A stretch of 64,000 bases of DNA from Streptomyces sp. YS415 (GCF_023544665.1 NZ_JAMJFL010000022.1:57939-121938); one strand, 5' to 3'; counted from the first letter of the stretch, positions 17,647 through 26,370 are shown. Translations and numbers: made by a program. The notes: generated from the sequence alone by a model not told the origin.

Positions 17647-17660
17647 CTACTGTTCAGTAG
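17647..17660. promoter_or_regulatory. TetR-type palindrome upstream of the amidase gene
   Basis: CTACTG-TT-CAGTAG, a perfect 14-bp palindrome 28 bases before the amidase ATG. The TACTG/CAGTA core resembles operators of actinobacterial TetR-family repressors. No tetR gene is adjacent, so the binder would be encoded elsewhere. Confidence 0.5.
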
Positions 17661-17687
17661 ACAAGGCCGTCCCCGGAGGTGCCCGGT

Positions 17688-19112
17688 ATGACGTTCGACC
17701 GTTCCGCAGGGCTCGCCGAGTCCGCCCGCGCCCTGGCCGACGGGGACGTGACGTCCCGGACGCTGGTCGAGCAAGCCCTCGCGCGCATCGAGGCGACGCG
17801 GGGTTCCCTCAACGCCTTCCGGACCGTCCGGGCCGAGGCCGCGCTCGCCGAGGCGGACGAGGCGGACCGGGAACTCGCCGCCGGCGCACGGCGACCGCTG
17901 CTCGGCGTGCCGGTCGCCGTCAAGGACGACATGGACGTGGCCGGGGAGCCCACCGCGTTCGGCTGCCAGGGGGAGTTCCCGCCGGTCGCCGAGGACGGCG
18001 AGGCGGTACGGCGGCTGCGTGCGGCCGGGGCCGTGATCGTCGGCAAGACCAACACCTGCGAACTGGGGCAGTGGCCCTTCACCGAGGGCCCGGCCTTCGG
18101 CGAGACCCGCAATCCGTGGAACCCCGAGCACACGCCGGGCGGGTCCTCGGGCGGTTCAGCCGCCGCCGTCGCCGCCGGCCTGGTCCCCGCCGCGCTCGGT
18201 TCGGACGGCGCCGGGTCGGTGCGGATCCCGGCGTCGTGGACCAACCTGGTCGGCATCAAGCCGCAGCGCGGCCGGATCTCGACCTGGCCGCGCGGCGAGT
18301 CCTTCCAGGGCATCACGGTCAACGGCACGCTGGCCCGTACGGTCGCCGACGCGGCCCTGCTGCTGGACGCGGCGAGCGGCAACCACGCCGGGGACCCCTA
18401 CCGTCCGCCGGCCGTCGACGCCTCGGCGGCCGTGGGCCGCGACCCCGGACGACTGCGCATCGCCCTCGCCCTGAAGCCCCCGTTCACCGCACTGCCCGCC
18501 CGGCTCCGGCCCGAGGTGCGCGACAGGGTCGTCGAACTCGCCGAGAAGCTGGCCGCATTGGGGCACACCGTCGAGGAGGCGGATCCGCCGTACGGGCAGA
18601 TCGGGCTGACCTTCGTGCCGCGGGCCACCGCCGGGATCGCCGAGTTCGTGAGCGAGTCGCCCTTTCCCGCGCTGCTGGACCGGCGCACCCTGGGCGCCGC
18701 CCGGCTGGGCCGGATGCTGGGCGGGGCGCCGCTGCGGGCGGCCCGGCGCGCGGAGGCGGTCCTGCACCGCCGTATCGGCGCCTTCTTCGACACGTACGAC
18801 GTGCTGCTCGCGCCGACGACCGCCGCTCCCCCGCCGCGGATCGGCGCGATGCTGGGGCTCGGCGGGCTCGCCACCGACCGCGCGATGATCGCCGCCTGCC
18901 CCTTCGCCTGGCCGTGGAACGTGCTGGGCTGGCCCGGCGTGAACGTCCCCGCGGGGTTCGTCGAGGGCGGTCTGCCGGTCGGCGCCCAACTGCTGGGACC
19001 GGCCCACAGCGAGCCCCTGCTGCTGTCGCTCGCCGCCCAGTTGGAGGCGGAGCTGCGCTGGCACGAGGCGTGGCCGCCGGGGCAGGTCGCCTCGGACATC
19101 CCGGCCGTGTAG
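17688..19112 (+). CDS. Amidase signature-family protein
   Basis: 474 residues from the ATG at 17688, eight bases after GGAGG. The Ser-Ser-Lys amidase core is visible: GVPVAVKDDMD (Lys), then TPGGSSGGSAAAVAAG (cis-Ser) and GSDGAGSVRIPASW (nucleophile Ser). The conserved GxKPQRGRIS and AACPFAWPWNVLGWPGVNVPAGF regions complete the fold. Family members hydrolyse carboxamides or act on amino-acid or aromatic amides; GatA is excluded by the missing gatB/gatC neighbours. A TetR-type palindrome lies just upstream, suggesting induction by a substrate. The actual amide is not predictable. Confidence 0.9.
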   Translation: MTFDRSAGLAESARALADGDVTSRTLVEQALARIEATRGSLNAFRTVRAEAALAEADEADRELAAGARRPLLGVPVAVKDDMDVAGEPTAFGCQGEFPPVAEDGEAVRRLRAAGAVIVGKTNTCELGQWPFTEGPAFGETRNPWNPEHTPGGSSGGSAAAVAAGLVPAALGSDGAGSVRIPASWTNLVGIKPQRGRISTWPRGESFQGITVNGTLARTVADAALLLDAASGNHAGDPYRPPAVDASAAVGRDPGRLRIALALKPPFTALPARLRPEVRDRVVELAEKLAALGHTVEEADPPYGQIGLTFVPRATAGIAEFVSESPFPALLDRRTLGAARLGRMLGGAPLRAARRAEAVLHRRIGAFFDTYDVLLAPTTAAPPPRIGAMLGLGGLATDRAMIAACPFAWPWNVLGWPGVNVPAGFVEGGLPVGAQLLGPAHSEPLLLSLAAQLEAELRWHEAWPPGQVASDIPAV

Positions 19113-19170
19113 AGGAAGGGCGGGGTGCCCGGCGTCGGTTCGCCCCCGCCCACGCTCTACGGTGATCCCC

Positions 19171-19617
19171 GTGACTGCGTCCACCGAAGAGAACGTCCCC
19201 GGCCGTCAGGGCCCCTTCGCCACCGTCGAGGCCGTCCCCCGCGAGGTGGGCCGGGTGCGCACCGAGTACGCGCCCGCGCACGACGGCGACCCCGATCCCG
19301 GGGAGATCGTGTGGACCTGGGTGCCGTACGAGGAGAACGACGGCCGGGGCAAGGACCGGCCCGTGCTGGTGGTGGCCCGGGAGCCGGGCGGCACCCTGCT
19401 GGCGGTGCAGCTGTCCAGCAAGCGGCATGACGCGCACCGGGACTGGGTGGCGATCGGGAACGGGCCCTGGGACCGGACCGGGCGGGACTCCTGGGTCGCC
19501 GTGGACCGGGTGCTGCGGCTGCACGAGCGGGGCATGCGGCGCGAGGCGTGCGCGCTGGACCGGATGCGGTTCAACGCGGTCCGGCACCGGCTGCGGGAGC
19601 GCTACGGCTGGAGCTGA
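19171..19617 (+). CDS. PemK/MazF-like protein without a paired antitoxin
   Basis: 148 residues from the GTG at 19171 (VTASTEENVPGRQGPF); a GTG at 19162 is possible. The core GEIVWTWVPYEENDGRGKDRPVLVVAREPGGTLLAVQLSSKRHD has the beta-barrel start (G-x-I-W-x-x-PY...GKDRPVLVV) of the PemK/MazF fold. Classic MazF toxins are about 110 residues and are co-transcribed with an antitoxin; here there is an N-terminal extension and no antitoxin gene. It may be a solitary housekeeping relative rather than an active toxin. Its last 16 bases overlap the convergent PARG gene. Confidence 0.7.
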   Translation: MTASTEENVPGRQGPFATVEAVPREVGRVRTEYAPAHDGDPDPGEIVWTWVPYEENDGRGKDRPVLVVAREPGGTLLAVQLSSKRHDAHRDWVAIGNGPWDRTGRDSWVAVDRVLRLHERGMRREACALDRMRFNAVRHRLRERYGWS

Positions 19618-20426
19618 GGCTCCGGGAACGCCCGTTCGAAGGCCGCTCGGGTCGTCGTCCGCGGGGTGCGGTCGAGGATGCCGAACACGACGTGCTCGAA
19701 GCGGCCGGCGAACAGCCCGCCCGGACCGAGCAGCGCCCGGAACGCACCCGCCACCTGCCCCGGTTCGTTCTGGAACACCCCGCAGCCCCAGGCGCCGAGC
19801 ACCAGGCGCCGGTAGCCGTGGACGGCGGCCACCTCCAGCACCCGCTCGGCGCGCACCGCCAGGGCCCCGGGGAGGTCCGCGGCGCGCTCCGGTGCCGTAC
19901 GCCTGACGACTCCCGCGTTCGGCGCCGCGGAGGTGAGGAATCCGGCCGTGTACGGCGAGTCCAGCAGGCGTCCGCGGTCGTCGCGGAAGACGGGCACGGC
20001 AGGTGAGTGGATGACCCGGTCGGTGTAGAAGGGGTCGCGGTGGGCCCGGTGGTGGTCGTAGAACTCGCGGACCTCGATCAGGCAGGTGTAGAGCGCGGAG
20101 GCCCGGCACAGGGCCTCCTCCTGGGCCTGGGCGCCGTTGAGGTAGCCGCCGCCGGGGTTGCGGGCCGAGGAGAAGTTCAGCACGGCCGTCCCGGCGCCGA
20201 GCCGGCGCGCCGCCTCCAGGCTGCTCTCGCCGGTGACCTCGATGCGCGTGTCCGCCGACGGCGCCGCGGGCACCGGCACGGGGCCGGGGCCGTACATGCG
20301 CGTGCCCTGTCTGGCGGCTTCCACCGCTGCGGCGATCAGCACCTCGCGGCCGTCGGACGCGGGGTAGGAACCCGCGGCCACGATCCGCTCCGTCCGTTGT
20401 GCGAGCTCCCGCAGGCGCGCGCTCAT
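19602..20426 (-). CDS. TIGR02452-family bacterial-type poly(ADP-ribose) glycohydrolase
   Basis: 274 residues from the ATG at 20426 (MSARLRELAQRTERIV). The catalytic signature GGGYLNGAQAQEE at the centre is the GGG-x(6-8)-QEE loop of bacterial-type PARG within a macrodomain fold, preceded by AVLNFSSARNP and followed by LVLGAWGCGVFQN. Such enzymes remove ADP-ribose chains from proteins; a DNA-damage or stress role is known for relatives but is not shown here. It converges with, and overlaps by 16 bases, the PemK/MazF-like gene. It is divergent from the ergothioneine operon, with 280 bases between holding no clear gene. Confidence 0.85.
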   Translation of the reverse strand: MSARLRELAQRTERIVAAGSYPASDGREVLIAAAVEAARQGTRMYGPGPVPVPAAPSADTRIEVTGESSLEAARRLGAGTAVLNFSSARNPGGGYLNGAQAQEEALCRASALYTCLIEVREFYDHHRAHRDPFYTDRVIHSPAVPVFRDDRGRLLDSPYTAGFLTSAAPNAGVVRRTAPERAADLPGALAVRAERVLEVAAVHGYRRLVLGAWGCGVFQNEPGQVAGAFRALLGPGGLFAGRFEHVVFGILDRTPRTTTRAAFERAFPEPQLQP

Positions 20427-20706
20427 GGCGCCACCCCCGTGAGCGCCTTGAGCGCGCGCCGGGCGCACTCCCCCGTCGTGCTCATGTACGCATCGTGGGC
20501 GATGGGCCACGGGTGGTGCAACGGAGTTTTTCCGGCCCGCGAACGGACCCGGAAACCGGCGGGAACTGGATGTGTCCGCTCCGGAACATCCCGGGAGGCG
20601 CCCTTGTGCGGAGCCCTTTCAGCGTCTTGGGTGGGACGAGTGTGCCGTCCCGGCCCACCCGAAATGCCGGGCCGGTGGCATGGTGGAATATCAGGAGGAT
20701 TCCGAT

Positions 20707-22002
20707 ATGCCAGATTCATCCAGCGGGTCGCCACCGAGCGGCTGTACCAAGCCCCGGACCTCGGTGTCCGAGGCCGAGGTCGAGGCCCTCGTCCGCGGCA
20801 TCTGCTTCAAGACCGGCCCGCCGCGCACCCTCGGGGTCGAGGTGGAATGGCTCGTCCACGAGCTGCGCAGTCCGCAGCTCCCCGTCACACCCGAACGACT
20901 GCGCGCGGCCTACGCCGCCCTGCAAACCGTGCCCCTGAGGTCGGCGCTCACCGTCGAGCCCGGCGGCCAGCTGGAGCTCAGCTCGCCGCCCGCCGCCTCC
21001 CTGATGGAGTGCATCGGTACCGTCTCCGCCGACCTGGACGCCGTCCGCGCGGCCCTGCGCGAGCACGGTCTGGGACTGGTCGGCATCGGCCATGATCCCT
21101 GGCACGAACCCCGCCGCTATCTGCGCGAGCCCCGCTACGACGCCATGGAGGCCTGCCTGGACCGCAGAGGTCCGGCCGGGCGCGCCATGATGTGCACCTC
21201 GGCCTCCGTCCAGGTCTGCGTCGACGCCGGCCACGAGGAGCCGGGCCCCCTGGGTCACGTACGGCGCTGGTGGCTCGCCCATCAGCTCGGCGCGGTCCTG
21301 GTGGCGGCCTTCGCCAACTCCCCCCTCGCCGGGAACGAGCCCACCGGCTGGCGCTCCACCCGGCAGCTGCTGTGGATGGAGATCGGCGAGGAGCGGGCGG
21401 GCGGTCCCCCGCTGGACGGCGACCCGCGCGCCGCCTGGGCCCGGCATGTGCTGGACGCGCCGGTGATGTGCGTACGCCAGGACAGCGGACCGTGGGAGGT
21501 CCCGGACGGGCTCACCTTCCGGGAGTGGACCCGGTCGGCGGCGCCGAGGCCGCCCACCCGGGAGGATCTCGGCTACCACCTGACGACCCTGTTCCCGCCG
21601 GTCAGACCGCGGGGCCATCTGGAACTGCGCATGATCGACGCGCAGCCGGGCGAGGACGGCTGGATCGTGCCGCTCGCCGTGACGGCGGCGCTGTTCGACG
21701 ACCCCGAGGCCGCGGAGACCGCCTACCGCGCGGTGAAGCCGCTGGCCGAGCGGGCGGTGCCGGTGCCCGCCCCGCACAACCCGCTGTGGACCGACGCGGC
21801 CCGGCACGCGATGAGCGACCCCGAACTGCACGAGGCCGCCGTCGTCTGCTTCGCCGCCGCGCTGGAGGCACTGCCGAGGATGGGCGCCACCCCCGAGGTC
21901 ACGGAAGCCGTCACGGCCTACCGGGACCGCTACATCGCCCGGGGCCGATGTCCCGCCGACGACCTGCTCGACCGCCTGCCCGGGAAGGACATCCGCACAT
22001 GA
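20707..22002 (+). CDS. egtA: Ergothioneine biosynthesis glutamate-cysteine ligase EgtA
   Basis: 431 residues. The ATG at 20707 follows AGGAGG eight bases upstream; earlier in-frame starts lack a ribosome site. It forms gamma-glutamylcysteine, the sulfur donor used by EgtB. The family pattern is visible: LGVEVEWLVHE, LTVEPGGQLELSSPP, MMCTSASVQVCVD and HLELRMIDAQP. It is the first gene of egtABCD and its TGA overlaps the next ATG by four bases (ATGA), indicating coupled translation. The cytoplasmic product supports synthesis of the antioxidant ergothioneine beside mycothiol. Confidence 0.93.
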   Translation: MPDSSSGSPPSGCTKPRTSVSEAEVEALVRGICFKTGPPRTLGVEVEWLVHELRSPQLPVTPERLRAAYAALQTVPLRSALTVEPGGQLELSSPPAASLMECIGTVSADLDAVRAALREHGLGLVGIGHDPWHEPRRYLREPRYDAMEACLDRRGPAGRAMMCTSASVQVCVDAGHEEPGPLGHVRRWWLAHQLGAVLVAAFANSPLAGNEPTGWRSTRQLLWMEIGEERAGGPPLDGDPRAAWARHVLDAPVMCVRQDSGPWEVPDGLTFREWTRSAAPRPPTREDLGYHLTTLFPPVRPRGHLELRMIDAQPGEDGWIVPLAVTAALFDDPEAAETAYRAVKPLAERAVPVPAPHNPLWTDAARHAMSDPELHEAAVVCFAAALEALPRMGATPEVTEAVTAYRDRYIARGRCPADDLLDRLPGKDIRT

Positions 22003-23315
22003 CCGACCCCGCCATCGATCCCGAGACGCTCCGGGAGCGGGCCGTGACCACCCTGGTCACCGCGCGGGACCGCACCACCCTGCTCACCAGTTGCGTCGAG
22101 GACCCCGACCTCACCGCGCAGCACTCCCCGCTGATGTCGCCGCTGGTGTGGGACCTGGCGCACATCGGCAACCAGGAGGAGCAGTGGCTGCTGCGGGCCG
22201 TGGCGGGCCGGGAGGCCATGCGCCCCGAGATCGACAGCCTCTACGACGCCTTCGAGCATCCGCGTTCCGAGCGCCCCACCCTGCCGCTGCTGCCGCCCGC
22301 CGAGGCCCGCCGGTACGCCGCCGACGTACGCGGCCGGGTGCTGGACCTGCTGGAGAGCACCGCCTTCCACGGCACCCGGCTGACCGAGGCGGGCTTCGCC
22401 TTCGGAATGATCGCCCAGCACGAACAGCAGCACGACGAGACGATGCTGATCACCCATCAGCTGCGCAAGGGGCCGCAGGCCCTCACCGCCCCGGACCCGG
22501 AACCGGCCCCGCTGTTCACCGGCCCGGCCGAAGTCCTGGTCCCCGGCGGCCCGTTCACCATGGGCACCTCCACCGAGCCGTGGGCGCTGGACAACGAACG
22601 CCCCGCGCACCGACGCGAGGTGGCGCCCTTCCACATCGACACCACCCCCGTCTCCAACGGCGCCTACCAGGCGTTCATCGAGGACGGCGGCTACGAGAAC
22701 GAGCGCTGGTGGGACCCGGCGGGGTGGGCCCACATCCGGCAGCACGCCATCCACGCGCCGCTGTTCTGGCGCCGGGACGGCAAGCAGTGGCTGCGGCGCC
22801 GGTTCGGGGTGACCGAGGTCGTACCGCCCGACGAGCCGGTGCTGCACGTGTGCTGGTACGAGGCCGACGCCTACGCCCGCTGGGCGGGACGCCGGCTGCC
22901 CACCGAGGCCGAGTGGGAGAAGGCCGCCCGCCACGACCCGGCCGGCGACCACTCCGCCCGCTACCCCTGGGGCGACGCCGACCCGGCCCCCGAGCACGCC
23001 AACCTCGGCCAGCGCCATCTGCGCCCGGCCCCGGTCGGCAGCTACCCGGAGGGTGAATCACCGCTCGGTGTACGGCAGTTGATCGGCGATGTGTGGGAGT
23101 GGACGGCGAGCGACTTCCTGCCCTACCCCGGCTTCGTGGCGTTCCCGTACAAGGAGTACTCGGAGGTGTTCTTCGGGCCGGAGCACAAGGTGCTGCGCGG
23201 CGGTTCGTTCGCCGTGGACGCGGTCGCCTGCCGGGGCACGTTCCGCAACTGGGACTACCCGATCCGCCGGCAGATCTTCGCCGGGTTCCGCACGGCCCGC
23301 TCGGAGACCGTCTGA
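21999..23315 (+). CDS. egtB: Ergothioneine sulfoxide synthase EgtB
   Basis: 438 residues, starting at an ATG that overlaps the egtA stop. EgtB is a non-heme iron enzyme joining hercynine and gamma-glutamylcysteine through oxygen-dependent C-S bond formation. The N-terminal DinB-like domain supplies iron ligands (SPLMSPLVWDLAHIGNQEE; HEQQHDETMLITHQL with the HxxxH pattern), and the C-terminal formylglycine-generating-enzyme-like domain has GGPFTMGTS, GRRLPTEAEWEKAAR, GDVWEWTASDF and VLRGGSFAV. The length and both domains are normal. Its stop overlaps the egtC ATG by one base. Confidence 0.95.
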   Translation: MTDPAIDPETLRERAVTTLVTARDRTTLLTSCVEDPDLTAQHSPLMSPLVWDLAHIGNQEEQWLLRAVAGREAMRPEIDSLYDAFEHPRSERPTLPLLPPAEARRYAADVRGRVLDLLESTAFHGTRLTEAGFAFGMIAQHEQQHDETMLITHQLRKGPQALTAPDPEPAPLFTGPAEVLVPGGPFTMGTSTEPWALDNERPAHRREVAPFHIDTTPVSNGAYQAFIEDGGYENERWWDPAGWAHIRQHAIHAPLFWRRDGKQWLRRRFGVTEVVPPDEPVLHVCWYEADAYARWAGRRLPTEAEWEKAARHDPAGDHSARYPWGDADPAPEHANLGQRHLRPAPVGSYPEGESPLGVRQLIGDVWEWTASDFLPYPGFVAFPYKEYSEVFFGPEHKVLRGGSFAVDAVACRGTFRNWDYPIRRQIFAGFRTARSETV

Positions 23316-24106
23316 TGTGCCGTCATGTGGCCTACCTGGGGCCCGAGGAGCCGCTCGCCGGCTGCCTGGTGCGGCCCCCGCACGCCCTGTACCGCCAGTC
23401 CTGGGCCCCCCGGCGGCAGCGGCACGGGACGGTCAACGCCGACGGCTTCGGCGTCGGCTGGTACGCCGCCGGTGACCCGGTGCCGGCCCGGTACCGGCGG
23501 GCCGGGCCCATCTGGGCGGACCTGTCCTTCGCCGACCTCGCACGCGTCGTCAGGACGACGTCCCTGCTGGCCGCGGTGCGGGACGCGACGCTCTCCGGGG
23601 CGGACGCGGAGGCCGCGGCGGCGCCCTTCGCCTCCGGTACCTGGCTGTTCAGCCACAACGGCGCCGTCCCGGGCTGGCCGGACTCCCTCGCGCCGCTCGC
23701 CCGGACGCTGTCCGCGGCGGACCTGCTGTCGCTGGAGGCCCGCAACGACTCGGCGTTCGTGTGGGCGCTGGTCCTGGCCCGGCTGCGCGCCGGGGACAGC
23801 ACGGGCCAGGCACTGGCCGACACCGTCCGGGAGGTCGCCGAGGCGGCCCCGGGCGCCCGGCTGAACCTGCTGCTGACCAGCGGCGACAGCATCACGGCGA
23901 CCGCCTGGGGCGACACGCTGTGGTACCTCACCGCACCCGGCCGCGGCACGGTCGTGGCCTCGGAACCGTACGACGACGATCCGCTCTGGCACGAGGTCCC
24001 CGACCGCACGCTCCTCGTCGCGAGCCGCACGGACGTCACTCTCACTCTGCTGAAGGAGCCGGGCGAGTCCTCGGCCTCCGCACCGTCGAAGGAGCCCCGC
24101 ACGTGA
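23315..24106 (+). CDS. egtC: Gamma-glutamyl hercynylcysteine sulfoxide hydrolase EgtC
   Basis: 263 residues. The N-terminal nucleophile Cys2 is directly after the initiator Met (MCRHVAYLGPEEPL), as in class II glutamine amidotransferases; GTVNADGFGVGWY, FSHNGAVPG and LEARNDSAFVW match the Ntn-hydrolase fold. It removes the gamma-glutamyl group after the EgtB step. It starts one base inside the egtB stop (TGATG) and its stop overlaps the egtD GTG (GTGA), so all four genes are tightly coupled. Confidence 0.94.
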   Translation: MCRHVAYLGPEEPLAGCLVRPPHALYRQSWAPRRQRHGTVNADGFGVGWYAAGDPVPARYRRAGPIWADLSFADLARVVRTTSLLAAVRDATLSGADAEAAAAPFASGTWLFSHNGAVPGWPDSLAPLARTLSAADLLSLEARNDSAFVWALVLARLRAGDSTGQALADTVREVAEAAPGARLNLLLTSGDSITATAWGDTLWYLTAPGRGTVVASEPYDDDPLWHEVPDRTLLVASRTDVTLTLLKEPGESSASAPSKEPRT

Positions 24107-25065
24107 GCCCGTTCCTGCTCACCCGCCACCTGCCCGAGGACGCCACCGAGGCCGCCCTGCGCGCCGACGTCCTGCACGGCCTGACCCGCACCCCGAAGAC
24201 GCTCCCGCCGAAGTGGTTCTACGACGCCCACGGCAGCGAACTCTTCGAACAGATCACGGAGTTGCCCGAGTACTACCCCACACGCGCCGAACGGGAGATC
24301 CTGATCGCCCGCGCCGAGGAGATCGCCGCCGCCACCCGCGCCCGCACCTTGGTGGAACTCGGCTCCGGCTCCTCGGAGAAGACCCGGTACGTCATCGACG
24401 CGCTCACCGAACTGCACACGTACGTCCCCGTCGACGTCAGCGAGAGCGCCCTGACCCAGGCCGGGCACGCCCTCATCGGGGAACGGCCCGCCCTGGACGT
24501 GCACGCGCTGATCGCCGACTTCACCGGCGGGCTCACCCTGCCCGGCACCCCGGGCCCCCGGCTGATGGCGTTCCTCGGCGGCACGATCGGCAACCTGCTG
24601 CCCGCCGAGCGCGCGGCCTTCCTCGCCCGGGTCCGCGCGCTGATGGCGCCGGGGGACGCCCTGCTGCTCGGCACCGACCTGGTCAAGGACGAGCAGGTGC
24701 TGGTCAGGGCCTACGACGACGCGGCCGGGGTGACGGCCGCGTTCAACAAGAACGTCCTGACCGTCGTCAACCGGGAACTGGGCGCCGACTTCGATCCCGG
24801 CGCCTTCGAGCACGTGGCGCTGTGGGACGCCGACAACGAGTGGATCGAGATGCGGCTGCGGTCCCTCACCGCGCAGACGGTGAAGGTGCCCGCCCTGGAC
24901 CTCGCCGTCGACTTCGCGGCCGGGGAGGAACTGCGCACCGAGGTGTCGGCGAAGTTCCGGAAGGAGGGCGTGCGCGGCGAACTGGTCGCGGCAGGGCTGG
25001 AGCTGACCCACTGGTGGACGGACGAAGACGGCCGGTTCGCGCTGTCGCTGAGCGTGGCACGGTGA
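24103..25065 (+). CDS. egtD: L-histidine N-alpha-methyltransferase EgtD
   Basis: 320 residues from the GTG at 24103. It trimethylates histidine to hercynine with SAM, the committed step of ergothioneine synthesis. Diagnostic sequence: PPKWFYDAHGSELFEQITELPEYYPTRAERE split across the N-terminus, the SAM motif LVELGSGSSEKTRYVIDAL, FLGGTIGNLLP and FNKNVLTVVNREL. It ends the egt operon. No egtE (PLP-dependent C-S lyase) follows, so that step must be encoded elsewhere or be done by another lyase. Confidence 0.95.
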   Translation: MSPFLLTRHLPEDATEAALRADVLHGLTRTPKTLPPKWFYDAHGSELFEQITELPEYYPTRAEREILIARAEEIAAATRARTLVELGSGSSEKTRYVIDALTELHTYVPVDVSESALTQAGHALIGERPALDVHALIADFTGGLTLPGTPGPRLMAFLGGTIGNLLPAERAAFLARVRALMAPGDALLLGTDLVKDEQVLVRAYDDAAGVTAAFNKNVLTVVNRELGADFDPGAFEHVALWDADNEWIEMRLRSLTAQTVKVPALDLAVDFAAGEELRTEVSAKFRKEGVRGELVAAGLELTHWWTDEDGRFALSLSVAR

Positions 25066-25131
25066 CGGACGGCTCGCGCGATGTCCCGCCGTGGGGCACC
25101 GTGGAGTGACGCGTGTGAGAGGAGCACCCAC

Positions 25132-25338
25132 ATGTCGAACCACACCTACCGGGTCACGGATATCGTCGGCACCTCGCCCGAGGGCGTGGACCAGGCCATT
25201 CGCAACGGTATCGAGCGGGCTTCGCAGACCCTGCGCAACCTGGACTGGTTCGAGGTGACCGAGGTGCGCGGCCAGCTCGAGGACGGGCAGATCGCGCACT
25301 GGCAGGTGACCATGAAGGTCGGCTTCCGCCTGGAGTAG
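25132..25338 (+). CDS. Dodecin family protein
   Basis: 68 residues from the ATG at 25132, preceded by GAGGAG. The whole sequence fits dodecin: an opening YRVTDIVGTSPEGVDQAI strand-helix, the NLDWFEVTEVRG strand containing the flavin-stacking Trp, and the QVTMKVGFRLE end. Dodecins form hollow dodecamers that store riboflavin, FMN or CoA. It sits 66 bases after egtD and may be co-transcribed with the egt genes. A hairpin terminator begins within its stop codon. Confidence 0.9.
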   Translation: MSNHTYRVTDIVGTSPEGVDQAIRNGIERASQTLRNLDWFEVTEVRGQLEDGQIAHWQVTMKVGFRLE

Positions 25339-25366
25339 ACCGGCCGGCGACCTCGCCAACCGGTCT
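25337..25366. terminator. Bidirectional hairpin between dodecin and HAD genes
   Basis: AGACCGG-cc-GGCGA, loop CC, TCGCC-aa-CCGGTCT: twelve pairs with a 2x2 mismatch. It fills the 30-base gap between two converging stops. Confidence 0.72.
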
Positions 25367-25368
25367 GC

Positions 25369-25860
25369 TCAGGTCCGCCCCTCCCGCTCCTGCGCGGTCT
25401 TCAGCGCGGCGGAAGGGGCGGTCCAGCGCGCCCGGACGACGGTGAACCCGGCCTTTTCGGCGTCCGCGCAGACCAGTTCGTCGTCGTCCACCAGGACCCG
25501 GATCTCCCGGGTCCTGGCCAGGCGGCGGAGGATCTCCAGCTTGGTGCGCCGGGCGGGCCTGCGGTCGGTGTTGCGCCGCATGTACACGCGACCCTCGGGC
25601 AGTTCCTGGGCCGCGAGCCATTCCAGGGTGTCCGCGCGGCAGCGTTCGGGCCGCCCGGTCAGGTAGACGACCTCGCACTCCTCGGCGCTGGCCAGTACCA
25701 GCGCGATGCCCTCGGGGATCGGCGGGTCCGCGGGCGCGGCGGCGAAGAAGGCGTCCCAGTCGCGGGGCTTGGACTCCAGGAACCGCTGCCGGTGGGCGGT
25801 GTCGGCGAGCGTGTTGTCGAGGTCGAACACGGCGAGCGGGCGTTTGGGGCTGTCGGTCAC
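25369..25860 (-). CDS. HAD-superfamily phosphatase
   Basis: 163 residues from the GTG at 25860 (VTDSPKRPLAVFDLDNTLADT), after GGGTGGA. HAD motif I is FDLDNTLADT, motif II is YLTGRPERC, and RRTKLEIL with VLVDDDELV supply motifs III/IV. The short cap and TGRPE resemble the phosphatase half of polynucleotide kinase-phosphatases and acid phosphatase-like HADs, so the substrate may be a nucleotide or a nucleic-acid end. Isolated gene; role unknown. Confidence 0.82.
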   Translation of the reverse strand: MTDSPKRPLAVFDLDNTLADTAHRQRFLESKPRDWDAFFAAAPADPPIPEGIALVLASAEECEVVYLTGRPERCRADTLEWLAAQELPEGRVYMRRNTDRRPARRTKLEILRRLARTREIRVLVDDDELVCADAEKAGFTVVRARWTAPSAALKTAQEREGRT

Positions 25861-25926
25861 GCCGTCCACCCTACGCAGCGGCGGCCCGGTGACTGGGGCG
25901 GCCACCGCAGGCGCCACACTTCTGTC

Positions 25927-26328
25927 ATGCCTTTGACGCGCCGCACGTCCCTGACCGGTTCCGCCTGCACGCTCGTCGTCTGCCGCGGCTGTTGCTGCGG
26001 CAACGCCCGCAAGCATCCGGGCACCGATCACGAGGGGCAACTGGAGGTGCTGCGCGCGGCGGCCGCGGAGCACGGCTTCCGGATCCGTACGACCGACTGC
26101 CTGGGACCGTGCGATCAGGCCAATGTCGTCGTGGTCGGCCCCTCGGCGGCGGGCCGCCGGGCGGGAGGGCGGCCGACGTGGGTGGGGTTCGCCACGGACC
26201 ACGACAGCACCGAGGAGGTCGTGCGCTGGCTGGCGGCCGGCGGACCCGGCGTGGCCGAGCCGCCGGTCACGCTGGAACTCCAGTTCATCGACCCGCCGAA
26301 GGACGCCCGGGTCCGCTCCCGCCGCTGA
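25927..26328 (+). CDS. Thioredoxin-fold [2Fe-2S] ferredoxin-like protein
   Basis: 133 residues from the ATG at 25927. Cysteines in CRGCCCGN and, 30-odd residues later, CLGPCDQANVVVV form the four-Cys pattern of thioredoxin-like 2Fe-2S ferredoxins. WVGF and EEVVRWLAAGGP follow the usual family order. The partner and electron route are unknown. The gene precedes rpmF by 73 bases, in which lies a promoter of rpmF's own. Confidence 0.8.
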   Translation: MPLTRRTSLTGSACTLVVCRGCCCGNARKHPGTDHEGQLEVLRAAAAEHGFRIRTTDCLGPCDQANVVVVGPSAAGRRAGGRPTWVGFATDHDSTEEVVRWLAAGGPGVAEPPVTLELQFIDPPKDARVRSRR

Positions 26329-26340
26329 CCACCACCCCAG

Positions 26341-26370
26341 TTGTTAATGGGATCCATTTTCATGTAGCGT
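26341..26370 (+). promoter_or_regulatory. rpmF promoter with Zur-like box
   Basis: TTGTTA (26341-26346), 18 bases, TAGCGT (26365-26370). The spacer holds AATGG-GAT-CCATT (26346-26358) and, on the minus strand, TGAAAATG, which matches the left half of the streptomycete Zur box TGAAAATGATTTTCA; the right half is only partly matched. A zinc-loaded Zur bound here would block transcription. Confidence 0.5.

Noticed and set aside
19171..19617. A toxin-antitoxin locus
   Set aside because: No antitoxin-like gene lies on either side; the upstream gene is an amidase and the downstream gene is convergent.
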